Below, in pieces: positions 35,401 to 45,910 of a stretch of 64,000 nt of DNA. Position numbers and translations under genes: made by a program. The notes under the pieces were generated by a model. It had not been told where the DNA came from and did not search any database. It saw nothing but the letters and a program-made list of their open reading frames with translations. This DNA comes from Siderastrea siderea. Lineage: Eukaryota > Cnidaria > Anthozoa > Scleractinia > Rhizangiidae. Numbering within the stretch: position 1 is the first letter of the stretch; the number at the start of each line of letters is the position of its first letter. The stretch lies in contig OZ034971.1 of assembly GCA_964030785.1 (NCBI GenBank), positions 14,521,679 through 14,585,678 of the forward strand. Direction: 5' to 3'.

Positions 35401-38400
35401 TTTTTAATTCATAATCATTTTAATAAGTGTAGGGTCGATTTTTGATAAAAAAAGCCGCGTAACACACTAAACCAGTTCATATTCAAGCCAACGTTTCTAA
35501 AAATCAAATGAAACGATTTCCTCAAAATTTTCACACAAAGTAATTAGATGACATAACATTCATTTAAAGCCGAAATGTTGTTTCATCAAGTCGCTGTGGA
35601 CATAATTTTCAATAACAGCTCAAAATTATTTTGTTTTTGTTGTTTTTTAACACCTTAAAACTTCACCCGAACATTTCTCGAAAACTCTCTCATAGAAATT
35701 CTTCAAATTTTGTAGACGTGAAGACAAATATGTGAAGTCGAAGATCCAGTCGAGCGCTTCCCAGAATTATCTCTTGATGACAAGTAATCAGCTCTCATGT
35801 AAAATGGGGGATGACGTCATTACGTTGCTATGGTAACTCCGATTTTGATGAAACGTAGTTCTTGTAAAACTTTCATCTTTTTCTAGGTCAGCAGTAACGA
35901 TCGATTCTCTATTGGGTTGTTCATTGTGGTGCACTAGTTGCTTAAAGTTGAGAGGTGTCGTCACTCAAAAACTCGATCGAGCCACCTTAAACACAAAAAG
36001 GGGAACGGTTGCAAAGCTTCGACCAATAATTGCGGCACCTGGGTGCACCTCTGTTATGGCCCTTAAAGCTTGTAAGGTTTCATAATCTGCCCCTGAACTA
36101 ACTAGAGTTTATGCGGCGCTTCCGGGATGGCAAAGTACAAAGTGAAAATCCTATTTACCAGCAAGTTATCCTGAAAAGACAGATTTCCATAATACTCAGC
36201 AATATACGTGAACGTACTCATCAGGAAAGCCACTAGTAAATTCTTGTGCAGAGAGAATCGATCACTTTCACTGGTATCCTTCCTGAAATACGAGTTTGAA
36301 TCATTTGTTTCAATTTGTATGTAAATTCTCATTACAGGATCGGTAAAAAGGAGGCTTTCAACGTTGTAAGCGTTTTGAATCAGTGATAACCCTCTTTAAA
36401 AGGCAGACAACCAACAGTGATGTTCAGACTTAAACTTGTGTTTTGTAATCTGGTCTCAACTTTCGAGTCTGTGAAGTAAACCTTAATTTGCGACCGTTTA
36501 ACCCTCGGACGTACAAGCAAACTCATACCCACCCAAGGTACAAGGATGGGGCAACTATGGGTGGGGTGGATGGAACCTCTGCCTTCGATTTTTCCTGCGT
36601 TACAACACATTGCTTGTTGTCACCGTTTATGTTTTTCACGGAAAAATGACCTTTCCTCGTGTTACTCATGGCCTCATACCTTTCTCGTAACCCTAGCAAT
36701 CTGTTAGTGTAACCATTTTATTGAAAACTATTAAGCGGTACTCTTACTGTGGTACTGTTTGTTAGGCTGTGCATGGTAAACTGAAGTTTGGGTGTGTGTG
36801 TGAATCCTGTATTACATGTAAAAGCATGATCCAAAGCATGATCCAAAGCTGTTGAGCGGTATTTTAGCTTTTCAGTGTTTGTTCTGCTGTGCAAGGTGGG
36901 TCTAACGTTTGAGTCTGTAAATGAAATCCTATCGCAGGGTCACAATTCAAATGAAAGTTACCGAGGAGGACATTGCTGCGGTACGATAGTGTTTGTTTAG
37001 TGATCTCTCAAAAGTGAAACTGAAGAAAAGAAATGGGAAAATGGAGATTCCAAGAGGTTAAGATAATGATGGAGCCAAAAATGAAACAATGGAATCTACT
37101 TACATGCAAATTAGAAGGAGTAGCGATGGCAACATGATTGACACAGACACCCAGCTGAATGCCATGAATAACTTGTCCTCATTAATGTAACGCTGTATTA
37201 ATTCATCAGTGGAGTCACTCTTGGATGGCAAACACTGAATACAAGTAAGGGAAAAATGTCTTCAAATAGCCAACTTAAGTTTTCAATTTCGCGCTTGCAA
37301 ATATAATTTGCTAAAATGTTAGCAAATAGAGTAAACATTTTGGTAAACTGCTTTTGTGACGTTTACACCATCCTGACGACAACATGGCTTCGCAAACAGT
37401 TGTTTGCCGGGTAGAGACGCTGTAAATGACTTGTGAAAAACCGTTTCTCAGCCCCGATTTTAGCTTCCTTGCCCTTAGACTGTGCATGTGTAGTGTAGAT
37501 CTTTGCATACACTAAATGGCACTAAGTCGACAATAGTAAATCAAAAGTTTGATTGAATTCTCTCTTCTCTTTTGCCTTTGCAATTTTAATGCGCTCTTGT
37601 ACACATCAAAAAAGTTTCAATCTTCTCGAATTTTATGGAAATAAATGAGCTCTTGGTTTAGCCTAAAAGGGCATGAACTCCTTCTCGTTTGACCCAGGTT
37701 CAAGGATCGACTCAACATAGGAATAGACCACGGAAACATTCCAGGCACTATTCACCTCACGGCGAGTTCACACCTAAAAGAAGGACAAACTCTTAGGCCT
37801 TTGTCCTGATGAAAACACCTGTACAGTTGTCTTTTATTTTACTTACCTCTTTTTTAGCAAGTTCACATAACATCTTCTTTCTTATTTCCAAGGCTTGTGT
37901 TTTGTTCAACTTCTGACACTGAGTTATGTTCATTTTCTCCCACTGACCACTCGCATTACAGTGACGATGAATAAAACCTGCAAACAGGAAAAATGATAAC
38001 TTTCTTCAGTTCTCCAATGAACCAACTGGCTTATACGGATTGGTGCTTAGCAGAGGTTTCTTCAAGGCGACAAGATGCTTCACCCTGGGTAGAGGATGCT
38101 TGTCCGTTACAAGGTTAACCCCTCCCCCCACGGCATTAATGTTTGGTACCGGTACTCTTAATGGAACGAGACCAAGGCTGTTAGACAACTGATAGTTGAA
38201 TGTTTCCTCTGTTTTCTTGTCTTTGCTCCTCACTAAAACCTATAACCTTCTTAAATGTCCAATGGCTTGCCACTGTGGATTCGATGGCAACAAAAATGCG
38301 TTCAAACTGAGACATTCAACTTCCTGTTGCCTTCCGTAGCTCACAAACACGTGTGCTTGAGTTCTTAGTGAACAAGACGGCAAAGACCAGACTCTAACCA

Positions 38401-39360
38401 CTGTTTTTCAGATCGAAATAGGTTCTCCTTACAGAACCAACACTTTCACAAGCAAAAAGGTAATAAGAATAAAAAGAATCATCAAATGGTACATTGTACT
38501 CATGTGCAACCAAATTCTTAGAAGTCAAATCGAAAGAAACGTGTCGCTGTCAGTAAGAAGAATTGATGCTGCGAACTGACGACTTACCACCAGGCAAGAA
38601 GAACAGGATTGGACAGGGCTGGATAAATGTTGAACCTGCAAGGGTCTCTGGCCAGCAAGCAGCCGCAAAGGAGATGTTGCATTTCATAAAACCTAAACAG
38701 AATATAGTAGAATGATCAGATTTTCGCTTTTGTTGAAAAATAATGGATAAAAGGGTACGAAATTTCTTCAGGCAAGTACTTGTTCCATTTTGAAGGTAGT
38801 TGCTCGGATTATTCTTGCATTCGTTTCGTTGTATGCTGTAAATCTCATCAAAATCATTGACGTCGGTAGCATTTAGGCAACTGAGCTGCAAACAAACAAA
38901 CAATAATATTACTATAAGTTAATGTTTTCATTGACTACTGAATATTACCACCCCCCCCCCCCCCCAAAAAAAAAACAGATAAAAAACTAGACTCGTTTAC
39001 ATTTCAGAGACGTTTCTCTTACGCTCAAGCATACGCGAATTTATTGCTCGGCCGTCGCTGTTCGTTCTAGTTTCATCTATATATACGGTGTACGTGCAGG
39101 TGTATAGTTAAAAGCTTTTACTTAGCTGTCATACGGTTTGCGCAGTTTCCTTGATAATTTTACAAACAAAATACGTTCAACTGTTGAAACGATCACTTGA
39201 AGCACAAAAATTAAGCTTTATACATTAAGTATCCGTTCAGAATGTAGAAACTCTCAATCAACACCACGAAATTCCGTCCATGCCTAAAATACATTCTTAC
39301 CAACATTACAGAAAACAAAATGGCTCGATATCTCATCCAATGAGCGTTCAGAAAGCTCAT
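29405..39360 (-). CDS. secretin-like (class B) G-protein-coupled receptor with hormone-receptor domain
   Basis: There are thirteen coding exons on the - strand: 39301-39360, 38780-38885, 38588-38692, 37847-37977, 37104-37234, 36159-36282, 33769-33919, 33376-33448, 32806-32875, 32356-32441, 32085-32208, 31440-31562 and 29405-30070. They total 1950 nt (649 aa), all GT-AG, with every phase matching. Residues 1-20 start a signal peptide. About residues 25-150 form an HRM-type ectodomain: 'CWPETLAG', 'PCP', 'HCNASGQWEKMNITQC'. TM1 starts near residue 156. Class B hallmarks follow: 'RFSLHKNLL' after TM1, Cys in 'KVCNGVW' paired with Cys in 'DPSCW', 'FCFGWGLPALL' in TM4, 'KGTLILIPQMGVIYLL' in TM6 and 'FNSEVREA' in TM7. 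No GAIN/GPS site is seen. The tail is about 237 residues, Ser/Arg-rich, containing 'SSDSGIGD'. Family members are plasma-membrane peptide-hormone receptors; the ligand is unknown. The donor after exon 12 (GTATTT) is the weakest junction. Confidence 0.92.
30364..30400. repeat. G-rich tract, possible G-quadruplex
   Basis: Several runs of 3-8 G on the + strand in the last intron of GPCR gene 1. Confidence 0.6.
30952..31027 (-). mobile_element. tRNA-derived SINE head
   Basis: On the - strand the sequence reads TAGCTCAGGGGTTAGAGC (box A like), followed about 35 bases later by GGTTTGATTC (box B like). It cannot be folded into a clean functional tRNA, so a SINE head or tRNA pseudogene is preferred. 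It lies in the last intron of GPCR gene 1. Confidence 0.55.
31083..31190 (-). mobile_element. second tRNA-derived SINE with (TTTG)n tail
   Basis: On the - strand: TAGCTCAGAGGTTGGAGC (box A like), then GGTTCTATTC (box B like), then a (TTTG)n run (31083-31113 on the + strand as ACAAACAAAC). Head plus simple-repeat tail is SINE structure. Confidence 0.55.
31645..31940. repeat. dispersed repeat, copy of 28120-28390
   Basis: See the copy at 27930-28390; the best-matching part is 31700-31760. It lies in the intron between receptor exons 11 and 12. Confidence 0.45.
32881..32931. repeat. (AATA)n low-complexity tract
   Basis: AATAAATA-type repeats in the intron just before (5' of, on the - strand) receptor exon 9. 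Confidence 0.85.
34060..35990. mobile_element. complete long-palindrome TTAA element, about 1.9 kb
   Basis: TTAA (34060-34063 and 35987-35990) flanks ends GGTGGCTCGATCGGGTTTTT and the imperfect complement. Inverted arms of roughly 0.8 kb each run inward almost to a central unique segment of about 250 bp (about 34910-35140). Near the centre are 'ccgaagatgtttcgaaaacg' and its partner 'cgtttttcggaacatcttcgg'. It lies in the GPCR gene 1 intron between the exons at 36159-36282 and 33769-33919. No transposase, so non-autonomous. Confidence 0.9.
36690..36970 (+). repeat. dispersed coral-type repeat, two degenerate units
   Basis: Units contain 'gcggta.t.ttag', 'gtttgagtctgtaaatgaaatcct' in shortened form and 'cacaattcaaatgaaagtta'. 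They match, in opposite orientation, the tandem array at 44460-45100. In the intron between receptor exons 5 and 6. Confidence 0.55.
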
Positions 39361-42300
39361 CTTGGCGGACGTTCGCCACGAAGCAATCCGCACCTGATAT
39401 CTGCAAAACAAATTAAAGAGAGAATAAATCATCCAAAAATAAAATAATATTTGTCATTATCTTTGTTTGTAGCGCCACTATGTGGTATAAAATTTAAAAA
39501 TAACGTTATGCGGACGGAACACCAAAGTGGAAGAAAAGAGGATACTGCGTCACGAAAAATACTACGAGCAAAAATTGCTTCATGATTATATTACCAAGCC
39601 TAATAAATAGTCGACAAACAAAACGTCCTTTTTTGCAGCTGCGTTGTACATTTCAGAACACGACATGGAATTTTCTGTTCTCTTTCAAATTTGAACACAG
39701 TTCCTCCGAATTCAGCTCCTTAATGTTTCGGCTATATTATAGGAATTGGAATAATCGTAACGTAGTTCATATAAGATAACGTGAATTAAGGTATCTATTT
39801 TTGAAATGGCATTTTCGTTGGTGTGGCGGTCGTAGCAATCAATTCTAAAGAAAACGAAGAGGGCTGCTGCAGCAAGATTACGTCCATATCAAGAAATAAC
39901 ATCGAGAAAATTTTACCGAAAACAAAAATCTGCAAGACTCAGAACAACTCGCCTTAAACGTTCTTAGTGACTCCGCTGGAAGCTCAAATGGAAATTTCTT
40001 CTCTTGAAACAACGTTGCGTTAGAATTTTGGATATCAGATTTTTGTTAACGAATGGATCAAGCTTAGGTGGACTTTGATTGGTTTCCGGCGGCGTTTCCC
40101 TATTGGGTGACATGAGCACCATGTGACAACTGATTGGTCCGCTAATTGGTTGCTAATTCCTTTAGCGTTACTAATTATTTTGTTGCTAGGCGGGGTTTGA
40201 TAAGTTTTCCTCGAAATGTACCTATTTTCAGCTCTGCGCTTTAGTCAAAGGGACTGAATGAGTAAAAATGGGTAGGCTCTGAAAATAGATCACTTTCACG
40301 TTAAAAATGATCGGTTGTCATCTGAAAATATGCCGACTAATTTTTCGAACACAGGAGCATCTATCACATAGATAGATCATCCACGAACAAACATTTTACT
40401 TCGAAGTATTTGCTTAAAACTAAAAGAATTTTTATAGTTTTCTGTTTTTGATAAGAGAAATTGTACATTTGCTAACAAATCAAATGATCCTCGATGAATT
40501 TTGATGGTGAGTTTTTCTTTGAGAGATAGAGGTTTTGAATGAAACGATTTTTCATCATATGTTCAGATTAGTTCGACAGTGCAAGCTAGCGAAGTCCGCT
40601 TTATTTACCTCTGAGAAAATCACGAATAAGTAACCAGGAATCTAAAAATAATGACTCTATTTTTACATCCCACATCACGTGCCATCAAGTAACTCTCCAA
40701 CATTAATAGGAACTTCGTTCCCAGTGTCTTCGCAGTTTTCAAAATGGCGCCTAAGAGGACCCTGGCAAATAGCAGATCTTGTGAGCCGATCTTGTGACCT
40801 TACCATAGCCCAATAGGAAACCTATCGCCAAGTTGAACTGATTAAAATCTCCAATATATTATTTGGAGACACGTGACCTGCTATTTACTACGGTCTTCTT
40901 TTCACCGCCATTTTGAATACCGTGAAGAACCTGGGGACGAGATTTTCACTAAAAGCTGAGGGAGATTTTGACCAATTACCAGGCGAACTTAACCTGTCGA
41001 CCTTTTTATCCTCTAACCTGTTTGTTTTCGAAGCCCAAGCATTAGGCTGATCATGTAATTAGGTTTATTTGAGGCTCCAAACCACGTGCAATGTATTTAT
41101 CTCGGAACCAATCAATAGACAGCAAAGATTTTAGCCAATCACAGGACGGTTAGGTTATGGTTATGTAATTAGTTTACTTTGACGTAAATCGCCAATTATC
41201 TTAAAGACGGCTGCCGAAATACCCATTTACATGTGCCTTTTTTCCGCACAAAGGTTTGTGTGACTTTTTTTCGCGTTAATATGCCGTCTAAATGGGCAAA
41301 ATTTTAGTGTAATCTTCTTCAATTTGTACTTGGCCAGGAGTTAAGTGAAATTTTCTATGGCGTGATATTGTTTCTTAGTTTATTGTACTTCTCAGCTCCT
41401 TTGGTTTTATCGCTGACGCCCAGCTGAGTTTTAATTTGTGACAAACCTCTCACTGACCTCTGAAATGTTACTTTGGGAAGAGAGATTTTACAGAGTGCTG
41501 ATGCATTTCATTACTTAAAATAAACAAATTTTGTGTCTCAGTGCGGAATAGAATAACATTTTTTCAGAATTGACCTAACTCTTATCAGTCTCTTATCAGA
41601 TCTGAAATTTATATACGGGATCTTGTGAAAATGTTTAGGCAGAAATAACTAGAAGGCGTCCGAGATTCTACTGTTAGTAAAGCTCTTGTTTTAAACTCCT
41701 TTCGTCAACGAACTTGTATTTGGTTAAAACGTGGAGAAGGCAAATAACAAAAACAGCTTTATAGAAATTAGGTTTGCTTCATCGTCAATCAAGCGAGGAA
41801 CAATCTTGCGTCCTTGTTGCTCGCAGTTCCCGCTTCCCCATTCCTGATTTCAGTTTTGCGGCGCGCTCTCTACTATCGTCCAAGAAAACTAGCGACTGTT
41901 CACAGTCTACAGGTGCACCGAACGAGAAAATCTTAGGAAATATTTGAAATGCCTTAATTCCGTTTTCCTATAAAGTATTTATGTCATATTAAGCGATACT
42001 CAACTGAGACATATTCACCGGCATAAAAATATTTAAAAATGTTGGTAAAAAAGAGTGTTAAAAGCCTAAAAATGCTGAACGCTTTCGATCATTAAGATCG
42101 TCATCAGAATTAAGCGATATTTGTTTAAATTGAGTTTTTTAGCTGGATCTACGCCGCAGAAACTTTTAGGGAAACATTTCTTATTCTCCTAATTTCCGAG
42201 ATTCTGCAGGCCATGGCTTTTGGATGTAACTGTACTTCGAAAAATTCTCCTTTTATCGACCCATCGGGAAATGTTACAGTTTTCTTGGCCAAGCTTTACT

Positions 42301-42836
42301 TTTTATAGCATGTAAAAAGGAGAAGAAGAACAATAGTTAATTGTAGCTCCGTATACAATTGAATTTCTGTTATGGTCAGATGTTGCTTGGAAAATTAACC
42401 GTTAAGTCAAGCTAGTTTATGTTAACTATTGAAATACACTTATTACTACAAATTACTTACCTGAAAATGTTAAGTTTAACAAAGCTTGTCAATTATGGTG
42501 TATCTTATGCTTGGAAAATGATGTTGAAATCGACACCCAAAAATGATGTGCATTCAAAGGCGGTGGAATTTTATTTTTCAAAGGTTGTTTTTCATCGATT
42601 CTTTTTAACGTTGCAAATTGGTTCGATTGGAGCTTACAATTTCTATTTTGATTCGTTGCTTGGAGATCTTTCAGCGAAATTTGCATCGCTTGAGTGTCGG
42701 CACTTTTGTCAAAGGAATTCAGAAATAGGTTCCCACTGGGGATAAACTGACAGGATACATTTTACGGGGAATATCGGCTTAAATGCTCGAAACGTAACCG
42801 AAGTCGTTTCCCTGTCAGGCCGGACGAAGCGGTGTG
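39361..42836. other. GPCR gene 1 upstream region, nothing else recognised
   Basis: About 3.5 kb. The first coding exon is preceded on the - strand by an acceptor-like CAG at 39388-39395, suggesting a 5' UTR intron. Otherwise no exon with homology was found on either strand; short frames such as 42419-42745 (+) are unsupported. A 'cgatcattaagatcgtcatcag' type repeat fragment is at about 42087. Confidence 0.4.
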
Positions 42837-43053
42837 TAGCCTACGAGCAGTCTCTTTTTCCGCTCAAGGATAATCGAGCGCGAAAAACACAAGAGCGAAC
42901 GCGAACATCGTCTGCTGAGTTGAAGAGTGACACACGCGTGATGAGCCGCTAGTGTAGTACACACGCGTCACGTTTCCACGCAGCAGAGGATTCTCGCGCT
43001 CGCTCGCGTGTTTCTTTTTTGGCTGAGTGGAAAGAGAGACTGCTCGTAGTCTA
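42837..43053. mobile_element. 217-bp MITE
   Basis: Ends TAGCCTACGAGCAGTCTC and, on the other strand, TAGACTACGAGCAGTCTC; TIRs of about 32 bp. A diverged one-ended copy occurs at 59308-59460 ('ggctacgagcagtctcactt'). Confidence 0.8.
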
Positions 43054-44440
43054 AGGAGTATGGTGGGGGGGGGGGGGAGGGAGGTGTGGAGGGAGAGGGG
43101 GATTAGGGGGCATACAATGTTATAACTTATGCAAGGGAGTACACCCCCCCGTCCCTGCTTTCGGTAGCAATTAAAAATACTTTCCAGAACTTCTCTTGTA
43201 TGAGGTTTGAGAATCATGAGTGGACATGGAAACAGACTAAACCAGTTTTTACGCTTGCACTACCCACACAGTGTGAGCTGAAGCAACATCGGACCCAGCC
43301 TCCTCTGAAGTCGAGATGCCGGTTGTGGGACATCTGAATGCGAGATTAGAAAAAACTGAAATATAAAAAAAGAGGACGAATGGTACGGTCGGGAAGATCA
43401 TTTTATTCCACTTATTTAAACAACACCGTTAAATACATTATTCATTAAATTATGTTGATGGACTAATAGATTTATTGGGGTAAACTGTTATGTACCATCC
43501 TTGTCAAATTAGCTTGAATATATTTTATTTGTTACGTTGATTTATTTAAAGACTTCTTTACAGTTTGCATATTTTTCACTCCATATGCAATCAGTCTTCT
43601 TAATCCTATGAATGTTCAGTAAACATTGCCAATCCGCCGCAATTAAATAATGAATGGATAGAGATGATGTGAATAAACCTGATTCACGCTGAAACAATAT
43701 ACAGTTTTTCGGGGGCCTCAAAAGCAAGCAAAACAATCACAAACAAACCAACCAACAAACAAAGAGACCTTAACAACGAACAAGCAACTAACGAAATGAA
43801 GATGGTGGCAGTCACGTATGAGAGGTTTCTCCTGCAGAAATTTGAAAGAAATTTACTTCGTTCCTTGAATAAATAAAGTTTTTCATTAACACATCTTTCA
43901 CTCCATTTGTGGACACACGTTTGTCTTGCTTTTTCTGTTGAGCTGGTGGTGACCACAGATTCCAGCAGAACTGGAAGTCGAGTAATAGGGGATGCCATGA
44001 ACTCCAAATGAATTTTTGTTGGCTTTGCAGACTTCGTGCAGAATATAACTCTGCCATGTTTCGCGGCTTGTAAAACCATGCAACATAGAAGGGTCAACCA
44101 AAGGCAACGTCCCCGTAAACTTGTGCCGACAGACTATATGAATTGGGTCTTTGAGATGACTGCGAATTTCTAGAGACAAATAACAAGGCGTTGTACCGGG
44201 ATGTCTGGAAATTGGATTACTTGTTCTTTAATCGCTAGGAGGACTTGGGTAAAAATGTCTCAGGCATCACTCTCATTCTCTGTAAAAGCAAAGTAAAGGT
44301 AACCATTATTTCGGAAAATGTAAAACGACTGTAGTAATAGCACTGATAAAGCACGCAGCGTCCTCCGTAGAAACATTAATAAAATCGAAATGTTGTAGAT
44401 TTTAACTTTAAAGAAAAGGGATTAACCAACAGCCCAGCGG
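43054..44440. other. intergenic with G-tract and unassigned open frames
   Basis: Poly-G at 43063-43077. On the - strand, overlapping frames at 43684-44097 and 43898-44179 are longer than chance would favour, but nothing familiar is encoded and the two frames overlap each other. A possible acceptor (TCTCTAG) precedes the second at about 44172. Confidence 0.35.
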
Positions 44441-44459
44441 AGAAGTACATGTCAGTGGT

Positions 44460-45100
44460 CGAAATGAGGTCATGATCACCTTGTACAGCACTTCAGGACG
44501 GTTGTCATTCAGAATGGTCACACCCTTTTTGCTTCATCCACTGACTCAAAAGTTAGAGCCATCTTGTACCCCTTTATCCTCTCTTAGTACAGCATAATAA
44601 AAAGTGCTACAGGAAAGTACTGCTCAGTAGCTTTCATTTGAATGGTCACACTTTAGGATTTCACCCACAGACTCAAAAGTTAGAATCACCTTGTACAGAA
44701 TAATAAACAGGACCACAGGAAAGTACTGCTCAGTAGCTTTCATTTGAATGGTCACACTTTAGGATTTCACCCACAGACTCAAAAGTTAGAATCACCTTGT
44801 ACAGAATAATAAACAGGACCACAGAAAAGTACTGCTCAGTAGCTTTCATTTGAATGGTCACACTTTAGGATTTCACCCACAGACTCAAAAGTTAGAATCA
44901 CCTTGTACAGAATAATAAACAGGACCACAGAAAAGGACTGCTCAGTAGCTTTCATTTGAATGGTCATACTTTAAGAAGTCATCCGCAGACTCAAACGTTA
45001 GATCCATCTTGTACAGCACAATAAACAGTTCCACAGGACAGTATAGCCTGCATACAGGGATAGTACTGCTAAGTAGCTTTCATTGGAGTGGTTGCAATTT
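44460..45100 (-). repeat. tandem array of a 106-bp coral-type repeat, about six units
   Basis: Period 106 bp measured from repeated 'aaagtactgct' at 44614, 44720 and 44826. On the - strand each unit reads 'tgagtctgtgggtgaaatcc', then 'gtgtgaccattcaaatgaaa', then 'gagcagtact'. Central units are almost identical; the outer ones are diverged. Related single units occur at 36690-36970, about 45170, about 52475 and 62130-62330. Confidence 0.85.
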
Positions 45101-45683
45101 ACGATCGCATCCAGGGAGTAAAAAGTGAGATCTCAACCTTTTACATCATGAAAACGACACCCGTACATAGAACAGTACTGCTCAGTAACTTTATCTGAAC
45201 GCACAAATGTTACGAATTTTGCTGGCCGTGGCTGATTGAGCAGTTGGGCTACATTACATGAGGAAGAAGGCCTAAAACGTACCATGTGATTTATGCCCCT
45301 ATCCTAGGGAGCCATTGACATGGCGAATTTCAGCTCGGCTTCCTGAACAAATCTTCTCTGAAAAGACTTTTGCGATTACATGGAGGGAGTTTCAGCCAGG
45401 GTGTCACAACCCGAACTGGAAATTTCAGCCCGGTCAAACGGGCTGAAAAACTGACCCATGTAATCACAAACGAGTTTTCAGCCCGGCCTGAAATATGAAA
45501 TTGGGCACGTGCGCCGATTGTGTTTTCAGTGTAGAATGCGCTCTTGCAAATTTTCCTGCCGATATTTACGTATTTTGCCCGGGCTGAAATTCGCCATGTA
45601 ACCGCAACCAAATTCCAGCCTGGTCGGAGAGGTGAAATTTCAGCCTGAAATTTCGGTCCACCTACCCAGCTGAAATTTTCTTG

Positions 45684-45868
45684 CTATTCTCTCTAGGGGC
45701 TCCGCACAAAAAAGGCCTTAGAACGCTGATTGCGTAACCCTAGCATGCTGCGTTCAGTCCGTGGCAATCCATCACGTGTCTCATTAGTATGGGGCTCTTA
45801 TATAAGGCCACTCCCTTGTCGCGATAGCTCATTCAGTCTTTTCGGTGTTTCGAATGCTTCTTTTCGCG
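45684..45868 (+). promoter_or_regulatory. A1 repeat with TATA box
   Basis: Left split direct repeat. Contains TATATAA at 45798-45804 after 'ggggctct', a plausible promoter for the element. A2 carries the same TATA but lacks about 24 bases around 45823-45846. Confidence 0.75.
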
Positions 45869-45910
45869 CTTTTTGTTTTCGCTTCATCGCTGCGCCACAC
45901 TTTAATTCTT

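Noticed and set aside
42419..42745. 108-codon + strand frame
   Set aside because: Composition typical of AT-rich noncoding DNA; no motif and no splice context.
43684..44179. Two overlapping antisense frames of 93 and 137 codons
   Set aside because: No family resemblance, they overlap in different frames, and no matched splice sites on both sides.
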